Under the pieces are notes generated by a model. It was not told the origin of the DNA. It saw nothing but the letters and a program-made list of their open reading frames with translations, and ran no database searches. A stretch of DNA of 5,133 bases, taken from the NCBI GenBank assembly GCA_027056465.1, contig JALUKS010000036.1, forward strand, positions 1 through 5,133. Direction: 5' to 3'. The position numbers and the translations under genes were made by a program. Below, in pieces: positions 1 through 4,376 of this stretch (its first letter is position 1; each line of letters begins with the position of its first letter). The DNA comes from Sulfurimonas sp. (GTDB lineage: Bacteria > Campylobacterota > Campylobacteria > Campylobacterales > Sulfurimonadaceae).

Positions 1-375
1 CAACATGTACTAGAGCTGATGGGAAAACCAGGTAAGCAGACACTTATTGACTTCAAAAAGATGTATGATAAACTCAATGCAGAGGAGGGGAAGAAACAGT
101 TTCTTACCTACTACCTTATCGCTGCACACCCAGGGTGTAAAGAGAAAGATATGCGAGAGTTGAAGCGTTTTACAACCGATGAGCTACAGATGAACCCAGA
201 ACAGGCACAAGTCTTCACCCCAACGCCATCCACCTACTCAGCAGTTATGTACTACACAGAGCTAGATCCAAAAACTCGTAAAAAAATCTTTGTAGAGAAA
301 GATACAAAACGCAAAGAGCGACAGAAGCAGATAGTCGTCGCTAAAGAGAAGTTTTGTAGTGGGTTTGCTTCGTAA
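1..375 (+). CDS. YgiQ family radical SAM protein, C-terminal fragment
   Basis: The frame is open from the first base of the window and ends at TAA 373-375, giving 124 visible residues; the N-terminal part, including the radical SAM CxxxCxxC cluster motif, lies upstream. Visible sequence contains KPGKQTLIDF, then YYLIAAHPGCKEKDM and the block NPEQAQVFTPTPSTYSAVMY, which match the conserved C-terminal half of YgiQ (UPF0313) proteins, where a K/PG segment, an HPG motif and an F-TP-P motif follow the TIM-barrel core. The tail is rich in Lys and Arg (about residues 85-115), as is usual for this family. YgiQ proteins are predicted 4Fe-4S/SAM enzymes whose substrate is not established. The ATG at 19 is internal, because the codons before it (QHVLEL) continue the family sequence. 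GC is visibly higher than in the next two genes. No clear terminator follows the stop. Confidence 0.88.
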   Translation, partial: QHVLELMGKPGKQTLIDFKKMYDKLNAEEGKKQFLTYYLIAAHPGCKEKDMRELKRFTTDELQMNPEQAQVFTPTPSTYSAVMYYTELDPKTRKKIFVEKDTKRKERQKQIVVAKEKFCSGFAS

Positions 376-409
376 TAGATAAATTCAAATTTTAGGTAGA
401 AGTTGTTTA

Positions 410-418
410 TGCTATAAT
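410..418 (+). promoter_or_regulatory. extended -10 promoter of the toxin-antitoxin-like pair
   Basis: The sequence reads TGC followed by a perfect TATAAT (413-418), that is, an extended TGnTATAAT -10 element. It lies in the AT-rich gap after the YgiQ-type gene and 22 bases before the TTG start at 441. No good -35 hexamer is present about 17 bases upstream (TTTTAG at 390-395 is weak), which fits sigma-70 promoters of Campylobacterota, where the -35 is poorly conserved. A transcript would start near 425 and carry a short leader containing the ribosome binding site. No clear operator palindrome overlaps it. Confidence 0.65.
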
Positions 419-426
419 ATCATTAT

Positions 427-436
427 AAAGAGGTGG
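427..436 (+). promoter_or_regulatory. ribosome binding site that sets a TTG start
   Basis: AAAGAGGTGG is strongly complementary to the 16S rRNA 3' end and sits four bases before TTG 441-443. It decides the start of the DUF4258 gene: the next in-frame ATG (codon 13) lies inside the conserved HAIQRM motif and has no comparable site. Confidence 0.7.
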
Positions 437-440
437 TTAT

Positions 441-716
441 TTGACTTTTATATACAGAGAACATGCAATTCAAAGAATGTTTGAGAGAGATATTTTTGAA
501 GTTGATGTTGAGGAGAGTATTAAAAATGGTGTTATTATAGAAGAATATTTTGATGATAAACCATATCCGTCATTCTTGGCTTTAAGTTTAAACAAGAAAC
601 CTCTTCATGTTGTTTTTGCAAAAAATGGTGAAAAGAATGAAATCATAATTATTACTGCTTATTATCCAGATAAAGAAAAGTGGAGTAATGATTACAAAAG
701 AAGGATTGAAAAATGA
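441..716 (+). CDS. DUF4258 protein, probable toxin of a type II toxin-antitoxin pair
   Basis: This is a 91-residue soluble protein with no signal peptide or membrane segment. It carries the hallmarks of the DUF4258 family: HAIQRMFER near the N-terminus (H8, R12, R16), a central YFDDKPYPS block (residues 36-44), PLHVV (54-58) and a C-terminal strand ITAYYP (71-76) followed by W81. The length is normal for the family. DUF4258 proteins are small, usually encoded next to a YgiT-type zinc protein as here, and are generally regarded as likely toxins of a RelE/BrnT-like kind; an RNase activity is inference and I see no proof of it. Translation starts at TTG 441 behind a strong AAAGAGGTGG site; TTG may keep expression low. 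The stop overlaps the next start (ATGA, 713-716), so the two are translationally coupled. Composition is about 27% GC, far below the neighbours, suggesting acquisition by transfer. Confidence 0.82.
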   Translation: MTFIYREHAIQRMFERDIFEVDVEESIKNGVIIEEYFDDKPYPSFLALSLNKKPLHVVFAKNGEKNEIIIITAYYPDKEKWSNDYKRRIEK

Positions 717-943
717 AATGTATGATTTGTAAACATGGGGAAACAAAAAAAGGTATAACAACAGTAACCTTAGAAAAAGATAATTCAACTATTGTTTTTA
801 AAGAAGTACCAGCTCATATTTGTGATAATTGTGGAGAAAAATATATTGATGATTCTACAACAAAAGAGTTATTAAATAAAGCAAGAAAAATTGTAAAAAG
901 TGGTGTAGAAGTTGATATAAGAAAATATGCAATAGCCGCATAA
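713..943 (+). CDS. YgiT-type zinc finger protein, probable antitoxin
   Basis: This 76-residue protein has two CxxC pairs, C3/C6 (MKCMICKHGE) and C37/C40 (HICDNCGEKY), which together form the zinc site of the YgiT/MqsA N-terminal domain. Between them are beta-strand-like stretches (ITTVTLEKD, TIVFKEVPA), and after them a helix (about 47-63) leads to a short tail VEVDIRKYA. It is about half the length of MqsA (roughly 130 residues) and lacks the C-terminal helix-turn-helix, so it is the stand-alone zinc finger form that typically accompanies DUF4258 proteins. Role inferred: binding and neutralising the upstream protein. The start is ATG 713, with AAGGA at 701-705 seven bases upstream, overlapping the previous stop by 4 nt. 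With no HTH, DNA binding and autoregulation cannot be assumed. Toxin-first order resembles mqsRA and higBA. The gene is very AT-rich, like its partner, and ends 16 bp from the convergent methyltransferase gene. Confidence 0.82.
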   Translation: MKCMICKHGETKKGITTVTLEKDNSTIVFKEVPAHICDNCGEKYIDDSTTKELLNKARKIVKSGVEVDIRKYAIAA

Positions 944-959
944 AATTGCTAACTAAAAT

Positions 960-1898
960 CTATTTTCTAATAGAAGTCGCAGTCAAAAATAGATAATCTT
1001 TACCAGTTAGAGTTACTCGAAACTTTTTCTGTTGCAGGTACTTCTTTGCGAAGATAGCATCTTTATAGAGCAGTCCCATTTCAGAAAAGGCATAGTTCTT
1101 GACTCTTGCCCCATAAATCATCTCCCCATCTATCCATCGACAGTTTGGAAACCCGAGTATCATAGCCCCATCGCGTTTGAGTTGGTTTTGGACTATAGAC
1201 ATAAGGAGCTTGTTAAACTCTAGGTTTGAACTTTGCAGTGTTCCTATACTTATGACTAAGTCAAACTTTTCTAGTGCTAATTTTTCAAGTTCATTTATAT
1301 CTGCTTGAATAAACTCTATATTTTCATACTCTTGAAACTTCTCTTGTGCAGACGCTATAGCTGAAGCACAGTAGTCTATGCCTATAAGCTCTAAACTTTC
1401 AAAGTTTTTTGCTATCTCTATGATGGCTTGAAACTCATCGCCGCTATTAACCCCTAGATTGAGTATTCTCACTCTTGTATCTACTTTGACATTTTTAAGA
1501 GCTTGAAGATAGTAGTAGAGATAGGACGCTTCTTCGTTTTTGTGGATAAGTGAAAAAATAGACTCTTTGCCATACTTTTCTTCTTTATCAGCACTTTGTT
1601 TATGAAAACTGACATCGCTATTGAGCTTTTCATATTTCATAACTATAAACTGTTCATCTACTATGAGAGGAGTAAGCATACGGCACTGTAGCTGTTGTGC
1701 CAAATCTAGCCATGTTTTATAGCCTCTATAGATATACTCTTGATTGTCAATAAGTATACTATTGCCGTTGTAGAGAGAACTGTTATTGTCGGGGTTTACT
1801 ACTTTGAAGCTAAGAGTCTCTTTTGCAGAGAGCTTTAGAATCTTACTCTTTAAAATAGGGATGATTTGTATCATTGGTGTTTGTGAAAAGTTTTGCAT
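960..1898 (-). CDS. class I SAM-dependent methyltransferase, substrate unknown
   Basis: A 312-residue cytoplasmic protein. The first ~110 residues form a domain I do not recognise. The Rossmann-type methyltransferase core follows: motif I VRILNLGVNSGDEF (143-156, a variant of the usual LDxGxGxG), the acidic residue D175 in LIGIDYCASA that should bind the SAM ribose, motif II IEFIQADINEL (194-204, D200 near the adenine), and motif IV FDLVISIGTLQSS (212-224). The C-terminal part (250-312) contains GFPNCRWIDG and KKYLQQKKFRVTLTGKDYLF and probably shapes the substrate pocket. The motif set does not identify the substrate. The start at ATG 1898-1896 gives the longest supported protein, but no Shine-Dalgarno precedes it; a -10-like TATAAT lies six bases upstream, so the message may be leaderless, or Met9 (1874) may be used. 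An in-frame stop lies further upstream with no other ATG between. The gene is convergent with the toxin-antitoxin pair and divergent from the S4-trpD operon. Confidence 0.8.
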   Translation of the reverse strand: MQNFSQTPMIQIIPILKSKILKLSAKETLSFKVVNPDNNSSLYNGNSILIDNQEYIYRGYKTWLDLAQQLQCRMLTPLIVDEQFIVMKYEKLNSDVSFHKQSADKEEKYGKESIFSLIHKNEEASYLYYYLQALKNVKVDTRVRILNLGVNSGDEFQAIIEIAKNFESLELIGIDYCASAIASAQEKFQEYENIEFIQADINELEKLALEKFDLVISIGTLQSSNLEFNKLLMSIVQNQLKRDGAMILGFPNCRWIDGEMIYGARVKNYAFSEMGLLYKDAIFAKKYLQQKKFRVTLTGKDYLFLTATSIRK

Positions 1899-1904
1899 AA
1901 GAGC

Positions 1905-1910
1905 ATTATA
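1905..1910 (-). promoter_or_regulatory. -10 box of the methyltransferase gene, possibly giving a leaderless transcript
   Basis: On the minus strand the sequence reads TATAATGCTCTTATG: a perfect TATAAT, six bases, then the start codon. Normal -10 to +1 spacing would place the transcription start at or within a base or two of the A of ATG. No convincing -35 is seen. Given how AT-rich the region is, a chance TATAAT is possible. Confidence 0.45.
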
Positions 1911-1997
1911 CTTAAAAAATCTCTCTTTAAGACTGCAATTACTGTTCCAACTTTGAAATTTATCGCTTTTCTTACATTACTTTCAGTTTATTTTCCC

Positions 1998-2003
1998 TAC
2001 AAT
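1998..2003 (+). promoter_or_regulatory. -10 box of the S4-trpD-tsaE-lptB-rpoN operon, possibly leaderless
   Basis: The sequence reads TACAATATTGCTATG: TACAAT (one mismatch to TATAAT), six bases, then the start codon of the S4-domain gene at 2010. Upstream are T-rich clusters around 1967-1970, 1981-1983 and 1991-1994, spaced about every ten bases, as in Campylobacterota promoters that lack a -35. No Shine-Dalgarno lies between box and start. This is the only promoter candidate I see for the operon inside the window. Confidence 0.45.
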
Positions 2004-2009
2004 ATTGCT

Positions 2010-2258
2010 ATGAGAATAGATAAATTTTTAAATGCAGTTAATATTACCAAACGCAGAAGTATCGCTCAAGATATGCTTGCCAACAGAGTAGTATGTATAA
2101 ACGATGTCGTTGTGAAACCGAGTAAAAAAGTAGCTCTTGGAGACACTATAACTATAAACTATTTAGAGAGTGTAAAAAAGTATAAGGTAGTGCAGATACC
2201 TACTACAAAATCGACACCGAAATCTCTTCAAGCAGAGTATGTTAAGGAGTTGTCATGA
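2010..2258 (+). CDS. small S4-domain RNA-binding protein, RqcP/Hsp15-like
   Basis: An 82-residue protein that is almost entirely one S4 RNA-binding domain. It begins MRIDKFLNAVNITKRR, and the second half of the domain carries NRVVCINDVVVKPSKKV (residues 25-41) and GDTITINY (44-51), the usual loop-strand end of the fold. The N-terminus aligns from residue 1 with Bacillus RqcP (MRLDKFLK...IKRR), including R2 and R16, which I recall as ribosome-contacting in RqcP. RqcP/Hsp15-type proteins bind the large ribosomal subunit holding stalled nascent chains, and RqcP works with RqcH in C-terminal tailing. Assignment to RqcP rather than a generic S4 protein is inference. The start at ATG 2010 is chosen over an in-frame ATG at 1893, because the longer form adds an unrelated hydrophobic leader and reaches into the divergent gene. 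The last codons overlap trpD by 4 nt and contain its ribosome binding site. Confidence 0.8.
   Translation: MRIDKFLNAVNITKRRSIAQDMLANRVVCINDVVVKPSKKVALGDTITINYLESVKKYKVVQIPTTKSTPKSLQAEYVKELS
2244..2249 (+). promoter_or_regulatory. ribosome binding site of trpD
   Basis: AAGGAG lies five bases before ATG 2255, inside the last codons of the S4-domain gene. It fixes the trpD start and supports coupled translation across the ATGA overlap. Confidence 0.75.
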
Positions 2259-3241
2259 ACTATGAAGAAGCGAGAGTAGCGTTTACTTCTCTCTTTGCTC
2301 ATAAGATGAGTGATGCAGAGATGCGAGAGTTTTTAGTGAGTATGAAGCTTGATAAGTTTACCTCTACAGAGTCCATAGCAGCTGCAGCAGAAGTGATGCG
2401 AGCAAACGCTATAGCACTCCCTATTGATGAGGTAACAAGAGAGAGAGCTTTAGATGTAGTTGGCACGGGTGGCGATAAGATAGGCTCATTTAATATCTCC
2501 TCAACTACTGCACTTTTAGTTGCTTCATGTGGGGCAACAGTTGCTAAACATGGTAGCCGTTCTGCTACTTCAAAGAGTGGTAGTGCAGATATGTTTGAGG
2601 CTCTTGGCGTTCGCCTTGACTTGAGTGTAGAGCAGAGTGCAAGACTTTTGGAGGAGAGTGGTTTCACTTTTATGTTTGCACAGAATCACCACCCTGCTAT
2701 GAAGTTCATTATGCCTGTTCGTAAATCTCTACCTGAAAAGACAATCTTCAACATCCTTGGACCTCTTACAAATCCTGCTGGAGTGAAAAAATCTATGCTT
2801 GGCGTTTTTGATAAGGCTTTTGTTCCTAAAATGCTTGAAGCTCTCAAGATAAATGGTGCTACTTCAGCGATGGTTGTCAGCTCAGAGGAGGGCATGGATG
2901 AGATTAGCATTAGTGGAGTTACCTATGCTTCTCAACTTCGTGATGGTGTAACTCATGAGTTTATCATAGACCCACAAGAGTATGGCATAAAAAAGATGCC
3001 TATCAAAGCTATAATGGGTGGCGATGCAAAAGAGAATGCTCACATCTTAACGCAGATATTTGACGCATCAGCTACAGATGCACAACGCGACATTGTCCTT
3101 ATAAACACGGCTGCCTCACTTATGGTGGATGGTTCTGCTCGTGATATGCAAGATGGGCTAGAGATGGCGAGAGAAGTATTAGCAAACAAAAGAGCAAAGA
3201 AAAAGCTCAAACAGATTATAGAAGTGAGTCAAAAATTATGA
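2255..3241 (+). CDS. trpD: anthranilate phosphoribosyltransferase
   Basis: TrpD transfers phosphoribosyl from PRPP to anthranilate, the second step of tryptophan synthesis after chorismate, in the cytoplasm. The protein is 328 residues, within the usual 330-350 range, with an N-terminal helical domain (1-65) and the alpha/beta domain after it. Visible motifs: DVVGTGGDKIGSFNIS (67-82, PRPP loop), KHGSRSATSKSGSADMFEALG (98-118), HHPAMKFIMPVR (145-156), TIFNILGPLTNPAG (163-176) and the metal-binding acidic pair D215/E216 in GMDEIS. Compared with the common KHGNR motif, Asn is replaced by Ser101; that Asn contacts anthranilate in the Sulfolobus enzyme. The common R before TIFN is Lys162. The PVR arginine (R156) and the DE pair are kept, so activity is expected. 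It is a stand-alone TrpD, not fused to TrpG, and no other trp gene is in view. It overlaps both neighbours by 4 nt, so it is expressed as part of the operon. Confidence 0.95.
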   Translation: MNYEEARVAFTSLFAHKMSDAEMREFLVSMKLDKFTSTESIAAAAEVMRANAIALPIDEVTRERALDVVGTGGDKIGSFNISSTTALLVASCGATVAKHGSRSATSKSGSADMFEALGVRLDLSVEQSARLLEESGFTFMFAQNHHPAMKFIMPVRKSLPEKTIFNILGPLTNPAGVKKSMLGVFDKAFVPKMLEALKINGATSAMVVSSEEGMDEISISGVTYASQLRDGVTHEFIIDPQEYGIKKMPIKAIMGGDAKENAHILTQIFDASATDAQRDIVLINTAASLMVDGSARDMQDGLEMAREVLANKRAKKKLKQIIEVSQKL

Positions 3242-3657
3242 TGATTTATACTTTAGCAGAGGATGACCTTAGACCCGTAGTCTCAAAGTTTGGTAGAAAA
3301 ATAGTCGATGGAGTGGTTATCCTCCGAGGTGATTTAGCCGCTGGAAAAACTACACTTGTAAAAGCTGTAGCAAAGGCGATGGGCATAGAGGAGAGTGTCA
3401 CTTCTCCTACTTTTTCACTACAACAGTGCTATGGCGAGAAGATATACCACTACGACCTTTACAACCATGGCTTAGATCACTTTATCTCTTTAGGAATGCT
3501 AGAGGAGTTAGAAAAAGAGGGGCTTCACTTCGTAGAGTGGGGAGATACGGCACTTCAAGAACTCTTAGAGGATGCAGGTATCCCTGTAACACTTATAGAG
3601 ATAGAAAAAGTTGCAGATGATAAACGCGAGTATAGGATAACGTATGCACACGCTTAA
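3238..3657 (+). CDS. tsaE: tRNA t6A37 synthesis ATPase TsaE
   Basis: TsaE is the P-loop ATPase that works with TsaB and TsaD to load threonylcarbamoyl onto A37 of ANN-decoding tRNAs (TsaC/Sua5 makes the precursor). The 139-residue protein has the family order: GDLAAGKTT (31-39, Walker A; the usual form is GDLGAGKTT, and A34 falls at a free position), VTSPTFSLQQ (54-63, switch region), HYDLYNH (71-77) and FVEWGD (98-103). The length matches other TsaE proteins (about 135-155). The start overlaps the trpD stop by 4 nt; ATG is doubled (3238 and 3241) and the upstream site GAAGTGAG is weak, so either Met could be used and initiation may depend on coupling to trpD. The 3' end overlaps lptB by 14 nt. 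The neighbour pair lptB-rpoN is usual for Campylobacterota. Confidence 0.92.
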   Translation: MMIYTLAEDDLRPVVSKFGRKIVDGVVILRGDLAAGKTTLVKAVAKAMGIEESVTSPTFSLQQCYGEKIYHYDLYNHGLDHFISLGMLEELEKEGLHFVEWGDTALQELLEDAGIPVTLIEIEKVADDKREYRITYAHA

Positions 3658-4366
3658 AGCGGTTGATCTCAAAAAGAGAATAAAATCCCTTGAGATAGTT
3701 AAAGGGATGAGTCTTGAAGTCTCGAGTGGGGAAGTAGTGGGGCTATTAGGTCCAAATGGTGCAGGAAAAACTACCACTTTTTATATGATATGTGGACTTG
3801 TAGAGGCGAGTGATGGAGAGGTCTTTTTTGATAAAGAGAACCTCTCAAATATGCCTCTGCATCAACGTGCTATAAAAGGGATAGGCTATCTCCCTCAAGA
3901 AGCGTCTATCTTTAAAGATTTGAGTGTGGAAGATAACCTTATGGTGGCCGCACAAGTGGGCATAAAAGGTAAAGAGGCTCAAATGAAGCGAATAGAAGAG
4001 CTTTTAGATATGTTCAACATCGAGCCAATTCGTTACCGTAAGGGAATTAGCCTCTCAGGGGGAGAACGCCGTCGCGTTGAGATTGCTCGCGCTCTTGTCA
4101 ATGAACCGAAATTTTTACTCCTTGATGAGCCTTTTGCAGGGGTAGATCCTATCGCTGTTATGGATATTCAAAATGTCATAAAACAGTTAGTGACTTATGA
4201 CATTGGTGTACTTATAACAGATCATAATGTTCGTGAAACTCTTGATGTGTGCGACCGTGCTTATGTTATTAAGTCTGGTGAACTTCTTGCAAGTGGTACA
4301 AGTGATGCAATAGGCAAAAATGAAGATGTTCGCAAGTATTACCTTGGCGAAAATTTTAAGTTTTAA
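3644..4366 (+). CDS. lptB: LPS export ABC transporter ATPase LptB
   Basis: LptB is the cytoplasmic ATPase of the LptB2FGC complex, which extracts lipopolysaccharide from the inner membrane and pushes it along the LptA bridge to the outer membrane. At 240 residues it has the normal length. ABC motifs in order: Walker A GPNGAGKTT (36-44), Q-loop Q85 in GYLPQEASIF, signature LSGGERRRVEIARAL (137-151), Walker B FLLLDEP (157-163), D-loop AGVDP, and H194 in ITDHNV as the switch histidine. The GYLPQEASIFKDLSVEDN block and the ERRRVEIARAL signature are typical of LptB rather than of amino acid (LivF/G) transporters. The start at ATG 3644 lies within the end of tsaE (14-nt overlap) with AGGA (3634-3637) six bases upstream. 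rpoN follows after 10 nt, an arrangement widespread in proteobacteria. No other lpt gene is in the window. Confidence 0.95.
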   Translation: MHTLKAVDLKKRIKSLEIVKGMSLEVSSGEVVGLLGPNGAGKTTTFYMICGLVEASDGEVFFDKENLSNMPLHQRAIKGIGYLPQEASIFKDLSVEDNLMVAAQVGIKGKEAQMKRIEELLDMFNIEPIRYRKGISLSGGERRRVEIARALVNEPKFLLLDEPFAGVDPIAVMDIQNVIKQLVTYDIGVLITDHNVRETLDVCDRAYVIKSGELLASGTSDAIGKNEDVRKYYLGENFKF

Positions 4367-4376
4367 GAGTCTATAG

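Noticed and set aside
376..412. Possible intrinsic terminator after the YgiQ-type gene.
   Set aside because: AAATT/AATTT at 381-392 leaves a two-base loop and has no GC pairs, so it cannot form a stable hairpin.
588..788. Minus-strand 66-residue open frame rich in Leu, Phe and Tyr that looks like a membrane peptide.
   Set aside because: It is the antisense shadow of the AT-rich DUF4258/YgiT pair, whose plus-strand proteins have clear family motifs.
930..949. GCAAT...ATTGC inverted repeat as a terminator between the convergent genes.
   Set aside because: Only five base pairs with a ten-base loop and no T-run; the TCTATT/AATAGA palindrome at 959-974 is equally weak and mostly coding.
373..974. 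TAATAGA at 373-379 and again at 968-974, flanking the toxin-antitoxin island like a target-site duplication.
   Set aside because: Seven AT-rich bases repeat easily by chance here, the second copy lies inside the methyltransferase coding region, and there is no transposase or inverted end.
1893..2009. In-frame N-terminal extension of the S4 protein from ATG 1893, giving a hydrophobic, signal-like leader.
   Set aside because: The S4 fold begins exactly at MRIDKFL (2010), as in RqcP-type proteins. The extension overlaps the divergent methyltransferase start and covers the promoter-like T-rich stretch and TACAAT box.
2299..2910. Two minus-strand open frames inside trpD.
   Set aside because: They run opposite to a fully conserved trpD with all active-site motifs; their composition reflects the complementary codons and no domain is recognisable.
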